64,000 nucleotides of DNA, taken from assembly GCA_046328715.1 (NCBI GenBank), contig JAXLWB010000008.1, positions 186,001-250,000 of the forward strand. Reading direction: 5' to 3'. A program made the translations under genes and the position numbers. Position 1 is the stretch's first letter. Every line of letters starts with the position of its first letter. This document shows positions 40,975-50,527 of this stretch, piece by piece. The stretch is from JAXLWB01 sp046328715. GTDB lineage: Bacteria > Chloroflexota > Anaerolineae > Caldilineales > Caldilineaceae. Under the pieces are notes generated by a model, which had not been told where the DNA came from, searched no databases, and worked only from the letters and a program-made list of their open reading frames with translations.

Positions 40975-43900
40975 CTAGTTGTTACTAGCCGAGATCAGTG
41001 GCAGATAGACTCGCTGATTGCCAACGTCCTGGTCGTTTGCATATTCTCCCTGCTCGGGCAGATAAAGCGGGGCACCTCCTGTCACTTGCAGTGTGGCGAT
41101 GACCTCCGGTTGCCCAGCCACCGACAATGTGAAGCTTCCTTCACCTCGCTCCGCAGTTGAGAGCTGATAGAGGAAGCTGCCATCGCTCTCTGTTTGCAGG
41201 GTGGTAAGCGCTTCACCGCCGAGCTGCAACGTCACTTCACTATTGGCTGCAAAGTGCTGACCCGACACCCGAACCATGCTGCCCGGAGCCACGCTGTTGT
41301 ATTCCAACAACAATGCCTTCGTCGAAACTTCTGGGGTCGGAGCGTCTGTGTTGTCACTTGGCATGTCGGGCATTGCCGAACGTGCCAAACTCCATTGAAT
41401 CACCAGGCGTGCAGCAGAAGTTGGGCGGTTTTCATAAGAATAGGCAGAATGGTAGCCTGTACCATCAATGATGAACGCCATACTGTTCCCACTATTCCAG
41501 CCCGCTCGATTCACAAGTTCCTGGACGACTGTCTTGAGACTTGGCGTCGAGTTTTTTGCACCATTGATGAGCCAGCTTGGCACATTACTCCAGTTGACCA
41601 CAGAAGTTGTACGAGTACGTGACGAGATATCACTACGTGCAGTTGTAAAGGTTGCCGGGTTATCGCTAGCCTGTCCACGGATTGCCAAACTACCAAGGCC
41701 CAACAAGTTCGTAGAGGCAGTAGTAAATTCGATATAGGCATTTGTAATGGTTGCCCCACGCGGCACTGTGATATTCTGGAAGCGCAATCCACACCATTGG
41801 TAGGTATTGGTCAAGCCCAGATCATAGCCCATCTCGATGTCCGAGCTGTTAATATTGATGGAGCCACTCGTCTTTGATTCTTCTGAGTCATCGCTGCCTT
41901 GCAGAATTCGTGTGTCAACAGTACCGGTCAATGGAGTGGGGGTCGCTGTCGGTGTGGGCGTTGCAGCGACCACTACAAGTTGCCATTGCTGATTGGCATT
42001 GCCAGTTCCTGGCCATTGAATTACAGAGGTATAATCGGTCGTTCCGCTGCCGCTCACATCCATGTAGAGATTGCTATGGCGCACAATAAAGTTGACATAG
42101 CCAGCAGTGTTGGCATTCACGATACGCCATTGCTGATTTGTGCCATTATTGAGCTGCCAAAGTTGCAACTGCTCGCCGTTTGTCAGTGAGGCACCATTGA
42201 TATCGAGCACTCGCCCTGTCTGCTTCGACACAACATAATAGTAGCCATTGCCAGCCGACACAAAGCTCCATTGTTCGTAGGTGGCCCCAACATCGCTGTA
42301 TTGAATGATCTTTTGACCATTAGCGGCTGTCATGCTCGGATTGGCGCTCAGCAACTTGCCGCTACTGCGTGAGACAATCTTGTAGGTCTTACTCGTATCA
42401 ATAACGGTAGAAGTCGTTGGTGTGGCCGTCGCGGTGGCAGTTGGCGGAATTGGTGTGTTTGTGCGTGTTGCCGTAGAGGTAGCGGTGGGGGGGAGCGGGG
42501 TATTCGTTCGTGTCGCCGTTGCCGTAGCTGTGGGTGGCACTGCCGTGTTGGTTGACGTTGCCGTCGGCGGAACCGATGTATTGGTTGGCGTTCCTGTTGC
42601 TGGGATTGGTGTATTGGTTGACGTCGCTGTTGGAACGGGCGTGTCGGTAAACGTGGCAGTTGGAACAGCCGTGTTGGTCGATGTGGCGGTGGAGACGGGG
42701 GTGTCAGTTGGGCTCGGCGTGTACGTAAAGGTAGCCGTTGGAATTGGCGTATTGGTCGGTGTCGCTGTGGGCGACAATGGTGTGTTCGTCGGCGTTGCAT
42801 TCCCTTGCAAGAAGCGACCCAGAAGGTTTTGCGTGGCCTGTTGAATCCCCGTACTTACATAACCAGAGCGATCCAAGCCCCAAGCCCACGACATCGTACC
42901 AGCAGCAAAGACCCAAGCACCGCTATTGGCTTGGTAGATCGAACTTTGGCTAATTTCATTGATCGGAGGAGTGCTCGTAGTTGCGACATAGGGGGATTCG
43001 GCCAGGGTGGTATAGCCTTGACCGACTGGCGTCGGATACTGCGTATAGAGACGATCGACCTCGTAACCAAGCAAGCCAGGAACCACGCTTCCGTCCGTGA
43101 AGCCTGTGTTGGCCCACACCCAATGGTTGCTGTTCTTGATAATATAATTTTGGGTGCCGTAGAAGTCACCATCGATCGTGTATTGAATACCTACCAATTG
43201 TTGTTCAGCTCGTCCCAAGTTGCGCCAGAGATCGGTCTTCAGCGCAGGATCCGTAACTGGATCGAGCGCTTGTGATTTGAAAGTTACAAGCACCCGATTG
43301 GGCACATTGGCGCTTGACGGCTCATAGCGAACCTTCCAGTAAATGGTATTGGCTCCGAAGAAGGCGAGGTTTACGCCGCCGTTGCGTGCAGCTTCTACGG
43401 CGTCGAACATCTCCTTTGACCAATATTCATTATGACCAACCGATAGATAACCTTTGAAGCTCAACAAGCGCGCACCATTTGCGTGGGTATCGACATCAGT
43501 AGTGTAAGAGATGTCATAGCCCATGCGCTCGGCCCAACTGATAAAGTAGCGCTCCCAATAGTCATCATTGGCAAATTGACCACCGCCATCAGGGCCGCCT
43601 GCCCCGCCATAGGGGCGATTGAAGGAAACTTTGACTGCGCGCTGGGTTCCATAGGCTGTAAGCGTCGATGAACTGTTAAAGTCGTAGAGGCTTTTGCCTG
43701 TGCCGTTATTGGGGTAATTGTTATAGGCTTGATAGGTGTTGACTGGCTGCTGATAGATAAAATCAGCCACTCGGCTATCATCGCGCACGGTAAAGACAAT
43801 ATAGCTTTGATAGCCTTGCGCATTGGTCAGTTTGGCCAGATAGATACCAGTAGTCCAGTTGGCAGGGACTGCTAGGGTACGACTAACCGACCAGTTGCAC

Positions 43901-44307
43901 TCGACCATGCCAGTGGTAGCATCAATCGGGCAGGCAGGTTGGGTAGTACCATTCGGGACCGGGATACTTTGCATCAATCGCCCCCCAGCACCGCCGTACC
44001 AGCCCATACGATAAACGTCAATCGTATAGCTCTGTGCTGGGTTTACCGTGACATAGAGATTGATCGTTGAACCATGATTGACGCTGGTGGCCGAAGCGTA
44101 GCCTTTGATCTGATTGTTGGCATCGTCGGCAATGGTGCCAATGTTATAGTCGATACGCCAGTTGCTTGTGCCAGGATTCAGATTTTCCTGCGCAATCGGA
44201 TTTGTTTGTGCTAATGCCAATTGGGAGCCCGCCAGTAGAAAAGAGGGGCCTAGCAGCAAGACAGCTGACAAAAAAAGCATAAACCGAAGTCTTCGTAATT
44301 GAAACAT
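40975..44307 (-). CDS. Large exported protein: DMF-type N-terminal domain, Thr/Pro linker, ricin-type lectin
   Basis: 1110 residues from the ATG at 44307 (MFQLRRLRF); the frame is open to 44385 but overlaps the next gene. Signal peptide, then about 480 residues resembling the large domain of N,N-dimethylformamidase-type proteins (VYRMGWYGGAGG; YQAYNNYP; GHNEYWSKEM). Next a long PTATPTNTP linker, a ricin-B-type beta-trefoil with three QxW repeats, a beta-sandwich, an Ig-like domain and a tail ending VYLPLISASNN. The tail resembles a recurring C-terminus of Chloroflexota surface proteins. Last gene of the polysaccharide locus; it probably binds or processes the glycan. Confidence 0.78.
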   Translation of the reverse strand: MFQLRRLRFMLFLSAVLLLGPSFLLAGSQLALAQTNPIAQENLNPGTSNWRIDYNIGTIADDANNQIKGYASATSVNHGSTINLYVTVNPAQSYTIDVYRMGWYGGAGGRLMQSIPVPNGTTQPACPIDATTGMVECNWSVSRTLAVPANWTTGIYLAKLTNAQGYQSYIVFTVRDDSRVADFIYQQPVNTYQAYNNYPNNGTGKSLYDFNSSSTLTAYGTQRAVKVSFNRPYGGAGGPDGGGQFANDDYWERYFISWAERMGYDISYTTDVDTHANGARLLSFKGYLSVGHNEYWSKEMFDAVEAARNGGVNLAFFGANTIYWKVRYEPSSANVPNRVLVTFKSQALDPVTDPALKTDLWRNLGRAEQQLVGIQYTIDGDFYGTQNYIIKNSNHWVWANTGFTDGSVVPGLLGYEVDRLYTQYPTPVGQGYTTLAESPYVATTSTPPINEISQSSIYQANSGAWVFAAGTMSWAWGLDRSGYVSTGIQQATQNLLGRFLQGNATPTNTPLSPTATPTNTPIPTATFTYTPSPTDTPVSTATSTNTAVPTATFTDTPVPTATSTNTPIPATGTPTNTSVPPTATSTNTAVPPTATATATRTNTPLPPTATSTATRTNTPIPPTATATATPTTSTVIDTSKTYKIVSRSSGKLLSANPSMTAANGQKIIQYSDVGATYEQWSFVSAGNGYYYVVSKQTGRVLDINGASLTNGEQLQLWQLNNGTNQQWRIVNANTAGYVNFIVRHSNLYMDVSGSGTTDYTSVIQWPGTGNANQQWQLVVVAATPTPTATPTPLTGTVDTRILQGSDDSEESKTSGSININSSDIEMGYDLGLTNTYQWCGLRFQNITVPRGATITNAYIEFTTASTNLLGLGSLAIRGQASDNPATFTTARSDISSRTRTTSVVNWSNVPSWLINGAKNSTPSLKTVVQELVNRAGWNSGNSMAFIIDGTGYHSAYSYENRPTSAARLVIQWSLARSAMPDMPSDNTDAPTPEVSTKALLLEYNSVAPGSMVRVSGQHFAANSEVTLQLGGEALTTLQTESDGSFLYQLSTAERGEGSFTLSVAGQPEVIATLQVTGGAPLYLPEQGEYANDQDVGNQRVYLPLISASNN

Positions 44308-44365
44308 AGAAATTTCCCCCTTCTCCAAATCGCTCGTAGAAGATCTCAAACATCCACTCTGTGGT

Positions 44366-44965
44366 TTAGATCTGCGTAACAACATCGCCCTTCTTACTAA
44401 AACTCAATCCACAACTTTGGCAGGTGGCATGGTCCGCCTCAAAATGCAAGGGTTGACCGCATTGGCAAACCCAACCCCGAATGCGCGCTGGGTTGCCCAA
44501 CACCAACGCATACGAAGGTACATTCTTGGTGACCACTGCGCCAGCACCTACCATGGCGAACTCGCCAATGGTTGTTCCAGCAATGATGATTGCACCAGCG
44601 CCAATCGATGCGCCATGTTTGACCGTAGTCGGCACCAGCCACTCATGGCTGCTATATCGTTGCCGAACCTGGGGCAAACGAGGGGAACGGGGATACAGAT
44701 CGTTGGTAAAAACAACAGCAGGGCCAACAAAGGTCCCATCTTCCAGCGTCACACCTTCCCAAACCATGTTGCCATTTTTGAGTGTGACGTTGTTGCCAAT
44801 GGTTGCTCCCGATTCAATAAAACATTGTTCGCCAATATTGCAGTTGGCACCGATGGTCACATTTTTCAAGACATGGGTAAAGGCCCAAATGCGGGTACCC
44901 GCGCCGATTTGGTTGCTATCGACCATACTTGCCGGGTGAATAAAAGGAGCATTGTTATCGTTCAT
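44366..44965 (-). CDS. WbpD/WlbB-like sugar N-acetyltransferase with zinc-ribbon end
   Basis: 199 residues. Left-handed beta-helix hexapeptide repeats (IGANCNIGEQCFI, IGNNVTL), with GTRIWAFTHV at the start and VFTNDLYPRS in the middle, both typical of UDP-2-acetamido-3-amino uronate N-acetyltransferases. The end after GNPARIRGW carries CQCG and CQSCG, a zinc ribbon. With a Gfo/Idh dehydrogenase and a DegT aminotransferase in the same locus, it could complete a 2,3-diacetamido uronic acid. Confidence 0.83.
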   Translation of the reverse strand: MNDNNAPFIHPASMVDSNQIGAGTRIWAFTHVLKNVTIGANCNIGEQCFIESGATIGNNVTLKNGNMVWEGVTLEDGTFVGPAVVFTNDLYPRSPRLPQVRQRYSSHEWLVPTTVKHGASIGAGAIIIAGTTIGEFAMVGAGAVVTKNVPSYALVLGNPARIRGWVCQCGQPLHFEADHATCQSCGLSFSKKGDVVTQI

Positions 44966-44991
44966 TTTGCCTTCTTTTTCTCGTTCAAAGC

Positions 44992-47307
44992 TTAATTTAA
45001 ACTGACCTGGAGATAGTCCCCTTGTCGCCTAAAGCTCTGAGATTTTCCGTTAAATTTGACGCGCTGCGCATCTGGCGCAAAGATCTCAAGCGAGCCGCCG
45101 ACTGAACCATACAAGTAAAGATCCTCACCCTTGTAGGTTGCTTCAAGCGATTGACCGGCATGGACGCGCCGAATCAGCGTGCGCTTTCCCTCTTGATCCG
45201 CCAGCCAGTCCCCTTCAACCATATAAAGTTTGGCAATCTGTTCACCGTTCTTGCTGATTACAGCTAGGTTGCCGTTAAATCCGATCCCAGAGCCGCTGTT
45301 GGCTCCATTGTTAAAGACAATTTCGTCGTTACGTCCACTGCCATCTTGCATCACTACATGCATCGCACTCCAATTCGGGCGATTATCGAGCAGTTGTACG
45401 GTTGGCTTTGTGCTCCAATGCTCCGTATCGGTCGGATAGAGTAGGTGAACGAGTCGCTGCTGACTCGAATCTATTAACGGAGCAATGCGAACAAAAGACT
45501 GGCCATCATTACCAAGCGTAGTTGTAAACTGCTGCGGAGCCACCACAGCCACGCCGAGCAATTTGTCGTCTCCGCCGCCGCCCCGTACCCAAGAGCCTTC
45601 CAAACTGACATCAGCACCGAAATGGCTCACCCACTCGTAACGATGGGGCGCATCTGCCTCAAGATTGTCCAACATGACCAGATAGCTAGGGCGAACAAAG
45701 AGCACATGACGCCTCGCCTGCTTCAACCCAGCTACATTTTGATAACGCCCCGTACCATTGGCCATCAGATAATCAAAATCCGGTACCGAGGAGGAGATCT
45801 CCAAATGCGCATCGCTTCCCGCAAATTGGGCTGGATGGTCATAGAGTGCGGACGACGCAGGCCCATATTGTCCTTGCCCATCGATCAGCAGCGTGTTGTG
45901 ATAGGAGCTTGCCCGTTTGCCCACGCCGATCGATTCGGGTGCCAGCCAGTAGCCACCTTGGTACAGGTAAAAGCTATTAGAATCGAGATGATCGTGGTCA
46001 ATGTTGAGTTGGCAGCCAGTTTTCTCACAGGAGGCATCCCAGGGGAAACGCCGCTCAACAAAACTGTTGAAAGCAAAGCGCCCTCCATAGACACCTGACT
46101 TGAAGCCAAAGACCAGCGCATCCCGATCCCATCCCGTGCGCCAGATCAGTGATTCCTGATCGCTAAACAGATGCGAGCCAGGCAACGAGTCGGGTGGGTT
46201 CGGCGCAACCGTTGGGTTGTAATAGAGAAACTCAAAGACATACCAGGGTGTCTGCCACTCGCCGGACACCCGAGCATTGCGGCTGATCAACTGCTGTGCT
46301 GTCCATTCCGCCAAACCATCCTGATAGCGCCCAGCGATCAGACGAAGGATGTTTTGTGACTCGTAGCCATTTCCCCAATTGCGCTCAAAATCGCCCGAGG
46401 CCAACGCCGGATCGTATTGACCGGGCAGCAGATTGTAAACACGCCACAATACATAGTTACGCAAGTAGCTGTCGGGGAAAAGGTTTTGGTCACGAAGCCG
46501 TTCCAGGTTTACCAAGAACGGCAAGAGGACAGTGAGTTCGTAACTCTGGTAATTGATGCCTTCGTGCCAACTACCATCACCGATGCCGTCCAGCAGAAAT
46601 TTCACTCGTCCGATCTGCGCCACCGCCTGATCGACCCATAGATCGGCACGAGGGTCTTCATTGATCAATGCTAAGCCAGCCAAGCCAAGGGCGCTGTTAC
46701 AGATCCAGTGATAATTTTCCATGTAAGAGTTGCGCCACCAGTTGCCCCAGGCGGGGTTGTTACTTTCGGCATGACTTGCCTCGTAGAGCGTTTGATTCCA
46801 CTTGCCAAGCGCTTGGCGCACCTTGCTCTGCTCAGAAGCGTTGAGCCGATTGTGCAACCAATCATAGGCCAGTGCGTTGCCCAAGATCATATGGGCTAGC
46901 CCTAGGTTACGTTCGTTCGCTTCACCCCATTGCTCCCACGCTGCATAGCGCAACAGATGCTGCTTGGCCAGATCGCAAAGGTCAACTTCCTGGCTGATCG
47001 CACAGGCAAAAGCCAGTGGAATGATACGATTGCCGAAGTTGCGATACTCATCCTCACTTCCATCCCAAGGTGCTTTTTCGGGCGGCAGCGTCCCCACCAT
47101 CTTGTGCGCATACGCAAGGATCGGTGCCCAAATCTCGGCATGGCTGGAATTGGCTTTGGCCGTCAATGACATGATGTCGCTCTGCACGAAGAAGAGCCTC
47201 GGATGATCCAACGCGCTATTGCGAGTTCGATCTTTTTCTTGATTGACAATCAGTGCCAGAAAGACCAGAAATAGGATCGGTAACTTCCGGTAAGAAAATA
47301 AGACCAT
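44992..47307 (-). CDS. Heparinase II/III-like polysaccharide lyase
   Basis: 771 residues from the ATG at 47307; a GTG two codons earlier is also possible. One N-terminal hydrophobic segment suggests export or anchoring. An alpha/alpha-toroid domain (GNRIIPLAFACAIS; HWICNSALGLAGLAL) precedes a beta-sandwich with DHDHLDSNSFYLYQGGYWL, the metal/His segment of heparinase II/III-like lyases. It would cleave uronic-acid-containing chains, so its place in a capsule-type locus suggests trimming of the polymer made here. Gap to the N-acetyltransferase is 26 bases. Confidence 0.8.
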   Translation of the reverse strand: MVLFSYRKLPILFLVFLALIVNQEKDRTRNSALDHPRLFFVQSDIMSLTAKANSSHAEIWAPILAYAHKMVGTLPPEKAPWDGSEDEYRNFGNRIIPLAFACAISQEVDLCDLAKQHLLRYAAWEQWGEANERNLGLAHMILGNALAYDWLHNRLNASEQSKVRQALGKWNQTLYEASHAESNNPAWGNWWRNSYMENYHWICNSALGLAGLALINEDPRADLWVDQAVAQIGRVKFLLDGIGDGSWHEGINYQSYELTVLLPFLVNLERLRDQNLFPDSYLRNYVLWRVYNLLPGQYDPALASGDFERNWGNGYESQNILRLIAGRYQDGLAEWTAQQLISRNARVSGEWQTPWYVFEFLYYNPTVAPNPPDSLPGSHLFSDQESLIWRTGWDRDALVFGFKSGVYGGRFAFNSFVERRFPWDASCEKTGCQLNIDHDHLDSNSFYLYQGGYWLAPESIGVGKRASSYHNTLLIDGQGQYGPASSALYDHPAQFAGSDAHLEISSSVPDFDYLMANGTGRYQNVAGLKQARRHVLFVRPSYLVMLDNLEADAPHRYEWVSHFGADVSLEGSWVRGGGGDDKLLGVAVVAPQQFTTTLGNDGQSFVRIAPLIDSSQQRLVHLLYPTDTEHWSTKPTVQLLDNRPNWSAMHVVMQDGSGRNDEIVFNNGANSGSGIGFNGNLAVISKNGEQIAKLYMVEGDWLADQEGKRTLIRRVHAGQSLEATYKGEDLYLYGSVGGSLEIFAPDAQRVKFNGKSQSFRRQGDYLQVSLN

Positions 47308-47336
47308 GCGCACGTCGCCAAATAGCAGCGCACCTC

Positions 47337-48329
47337 CTACTTCACCACATCATGCAAGCCAGGATAGCTACTGGGATCCTGCGGCTTAATCATGAACCCT
47401 TTGATGGTGCCATCCATGATCAACAACCGTTCGAGAATGCTAACCGATGCACGGTAGACGCTGCGATCCTTCACGACATAGGCTAAAACGATGCCAGCCA
47501 CAGAAAGCAGCCAGATTGCAAACAAGCTCTTGTTGCCCGTGAAGACCATCGTCAAGAGCGAGGTAATCCCCAGCACGAGAAGCAACAAAGGAAAGAGCCC
47601 CATGCCTCGTTCGCGACAGTAGGTCCAAAAGGTCTCTTTGCCTAGGAAGTTGCGAATGTTTTGGCCAAAACCCAGGTAAAGATTTCTGCGCCAGCGGGCG
47701 ATTCTGGTTGCAATCTCTTCGGCTGGATCGGTGTAGTCGTAGGCGATTGGATATTTGGTGTGCAGCATTCGGTAGCCAGCGTGGCGCAGACGAATACAGA
47801 GTTCCGGCTCCTCATCCGAGTAGATGAAGGGATTGAACTGCCCAGCCTTTTCCAGCGCAACACGGCGGAACATGGCTGTGCCATCGGCATAAAGCGACTT
47901 CACCGTTTCGTTTAAGTTGGGGTCAACCAGAGGCGGTTTGTCGGCTTCGGTTGCCGATTTCAGTAAAGGCACTCTTGGGCCAGCCAAACCAGCCAAGTCT
48001 GGATTGTCTGCAAAGATCTTCATGGCCTTTGCCAACCAGCCCGGGTACAGTTCGTTATCGCCATCAATAAACAGGGCCAATTCGCCTGTTGTGTTTTTGT
48101 AGCCCATGTAGCGCCCAGCCGAAGGGTTCAGCCGTTGATTTGCATGTAGGCGCAAAATACGAATGGGGTATTTACTGGCGATTTCTACGGTTTTATCGGT
48201 AGAGGCTGAGTCAACCAAGATAATCTCACAGCCGGGATAAGGAGCTGTCTCGCGCAAGACAGATTCAATCAAACGGGCGATGTTCCAGGCTTGGTTTTTG
48301 CTAATCAATACCACTGTCAATGTCGTCAT
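47337..48329 (-). CDS. Glycosyltransferase family 2
   Basis: 330 residues from the ATG at 48329 (MTTLTVVLISKNQ). GT-A signature LVDSASTDKTVEIA, DXD-like FIDGDNELYPGW, and YSDEEPELCIRLR near the acceptor region, then two C-terminal membrane segments. A membrane-bound inverting transferase adding a sugar to lipid-linked intermediates. Between the methyltransferase and lyase genes, 23 and 47 bases away. Confidence 0.86.
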   Translation of the reverse strand: MTTLTVVLISKNQAWNIARLIESVLRETAPYPGCEIILVDSASTDKTVEIASKYPIRILRLHANQRLNPSAGRYMGYKNTTGELALFIDGDNELYPGWLAKAMKIFADNPDLAGLAGPRVPLLKSATEADKPPLVDPNLNETVKSLYADGTAMFRRVALEKAGQFNPFIYSDEEPELCIRLRHAGYRMLHTKYPIAYDYTDPAEEIATRIARWRRNLYLGFGQNIRNFLGKETFWTYCRERGMGLFPLLLLVLGITSLLTMVFTGNKSLFAIWLLSVAGIVLAYVVKDRSVYRASVSILERLLIMDGTIKGFMIKPQDPSSYPGLHDVVK

Positions 48330-48376
48330 AAAGCCGCTCTTCGTTTTGGAGTTACACAAAATAAAGAAGGATGAGT

Positions 48377-49174
48377 TCAAACCTTCTGCAAAATGCAATA
48401 GATGTTATGCGAAAAGTACTCTTCTAGATAGGGCAATCTGCGCAGCGATGAGAAGAGACGTGAGATAGGTCGAGTACTATGGTTGATTTGAAAAAATACA
48501 ATCTTCAGGCCAGATTCTGTAAAAATCCTGCGATAATCGGCCAGTGCAAACTTATTCAGCCCCAAATCATGAATCGAATTCACCTGCTGATTACAATAGC
48601 CACCCAAGCGATTCACATGTTTAATCAGGAAATCTTCGTTAAACAGAACATGTCCCCAGGGCAGCCCGATTCTGGTTCGCCGATGGTCACCATAGGGGCT
48701 ATTCCAGAGTGGACCAAAACCAATATAGATCGTGCCGCCTGGCTTAAGCCGGTTTCGCATCGCCTCTAGCACCTTTGGCAACTCGATGAGATGTTCAAAG
48801 GTATCTTTTGAAACAAAGGTGTCGAAATCCTGTTCACTAGCCTCTGCCACATCTTGCAGCCGGAATTCTAAGCTTTGGCTCAGTTGTGGATAATAGGCCT
48901 TGGTAATCTGGCGGGCACAAGCAATCCGTTCTAGATCCAAATCAAAGCCGATGACCTTCTTGGCTCCGGCTAAGGCAATGTCCACACACAAACTGCCATG
49001 TCCACAGCCCACATCGCCGACTACCTTGTTTGTGAAATCCGGTCTTCCACCAAACCGACTCCAGAAGCGTGGGTTTTCGACGATGCCGCGTTCAAAGAAG
49101 TAATCAATGTCATTCTGATTGAGTTGTGCGATTTGCCCCACTTCGATAGTGTTGATTGTTGCTGCGTTGGACAT
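48377..49174 (-). CDS. SAM-dependent methyltransferase
   Basis: 265 residues from the ATG at 49174. SAM motif VGDVGCGHGSLCVDIALAGA, FDLDLERI, and SKDTFEHLIELPKVL as motif IV. Class I fold. It lies among glycosyltransferase genes and probably O-methylates a sugar or caps a chain end. Downstream of it the GT2 gene starts 47 bases later. Confidence 0.82.
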   Translation of the reverse strand: MSNAATINTIEVGQIAQLNQNDIDYFFERGIVENPRFWSRFGGRPDFTNKVVGDVGCGHGSLCVDIALAGAKKVIGFDLDLERIACARQITKAYYPQLSQSLEFRLQDVAEASEQDFDTFVSKDTFEHLIELPKVLEAMRNRLKPGGTIYIGFGPLWNSPYGDHRRTRIGLPWGHVLFNEDFLIKHVNRLGGYCNQQVNSIHDLGLNKFALADYRRIFTESGLKIVFFQINHSTRPISRLFSSLRRLPYLEEYFSHNIYCILQKV

Positions 49175-49282
49175 AGGAATTTGTGTACCATATAGGCGCC
49201 TGTCACTCGCCACGATAAACAAACAGATCACAATCGTTTGGCAAGTGACAGTCACCAGCTAGCTGAAACAGGTATGACCTTT

Positions 49283-50527
49283 TTACAGGTTGATCTCCCG
49301 AGGCTGTTCCATCGATTTTTGTGGTTTACGAACAGCAAGGAGTTGATCGTACAGCTTGATCAGCCCTTTGGATTGATGCGACCAGGCCAGGACCGATTCC
49401 ACACGCTCACGGCCAAGCTTACCCATGAGTTGTCGCCGCTGTGGGTCATCCATCAAGATGGCTAACTGACGGGCAAAGTCGAGTTCGTCATTGGCTTTGG
49501 CGTAGAGCGCCGCTTCCTGGGCAGTGACTCGATGTTCTGGCAGATCGAAGGCCACGATCGGTTTGCCCAGCGCCATATACTCCGACATCTTGATCATCGA
49601 GCAGCGATCATTAAAAGGATTCGACGGGTCGGGATCGACACAGATCTGGGCGGTCGAAAGATAGCTCAAGAGGTCTGCATCAGAGATGCGTCCTGGGAAC
49701 CAGACATACTCCTCAAGTTTGAGATCAACCGCAGTCTGTTTGAGCATCTCCCAGGCATCGCCAGTACCAATAATCACGCAGTAGAAGTCCTTGCGACCCA
49801 GCGTGTTAACCAGGTGGTGACAGGCACGCAGAAAGTAATCAATCCCATCATGCACGCCCATTTCACCAACATAGCCGATAATGTTGGGGGCTTTCTGCTG
49901 CAATTCAGCATTCGGCGCAACCACGCGCAGTCGGTTGAGGTCCGGGCCATTGCGCACCACAGTGATGCGCTTCTCGGGAATACCGCTGCGTTGCATTTGC
50001 ATCGCCTTGTAGGAGTTATTAGTGGCGATCAAATGATCCGCCACCTTGCAAGATAACTTCTCAAAGGCGACCAACATGCGGTAGACCATGGGATTGCCCT
50101 GGCCACCAAAACGCGCAAAGTACATCTCTGGTGCAAGATCATGGTGGTCAAAGACAAACTTTTTGCCCAACGGTTTGTAAAGCAGAGCAACCAAGACCAT
50201 CAGGTCGGGCGGGTTGTGGGCATGGATCACATCAAATCCATGACAAACATAGACGTATAAAGACAGGCACAGCGCAGCAAGCAGCGAATACCCATATTCC
50301 CACAAATAACCTAATAGTCCATCCCCTTGTGCTGGCATCGGGTAACGATAGACACGAACATGATCGACGGTTTCGTGCCAGCCTTGACCTTTGCCCTTGG
50401 GACAGATCACTGTTACTTCGTAGCCTGCGCTAACCAGTGCTTTAGCTTCCTGGCGCACGCGTGCATCACGCGGATAGGGGTTATTTTCCAACAACATCAA
50501 AATACGATTACCAGCAGATACCTTCAT
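49283..50527 (-). CDS. Glycosyltransferase family 4 (copy a)
   Basis: 414 residues with the GT-B fold. RVRQEAKALVSAGYEVTVICPKG is the N-terminal nucleotide fold and SEYMALGKPIVAFDLPEHR carries the C-terminal donor site. It overlaps the GDP-mannose-type dehydrogenase gene by 20 bases. It is clearly paralogous over its whole length to the protein at 51838-53076 (shared YPMPAQGDGLLGYLWEYGYS, DHHDLAPEMY, ICVDPDPSNPFNDRCSM), so the two arose by duplication around the dehydrogenase gene. Confidence 0.87.
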   Translation of the reverse strand: MKVSAGNRILMLLENNPYPRDARVRQEAKALVSAGYEVTVICPKGKGQGWHETVDHVRVYRYPMPAQGDGLLGYLWEYGYSLLAALCLSLYVYVCHGFDVIHAHNPPDLMVLVALLYKPLGKKFVFDHHDLAPEMYFARFGGQGNPMVYRMLVAFEKLSCKVADHLIATNNSYKAMQMQRSGIPEKRITVVRNGPDLNRLRVVAPNAELQQKAPNIIGYVGEMGVHDGIDYFLRACHHLVNTLGRKDFYCVIIGTGDAWEMLKQTAVDLKLEEYVWFPGRISDADLLSYLSTAQICVDPDPSNPFNDRCSMIKMSEYMALGKPIVAFDLPEHRVTAQEAALYAKANDELDFARQLAILMDDPQRRQLMGKLGRERVESVLAWSHQSKGLIKLYDQLLAVRKPQKSMEQPREINL

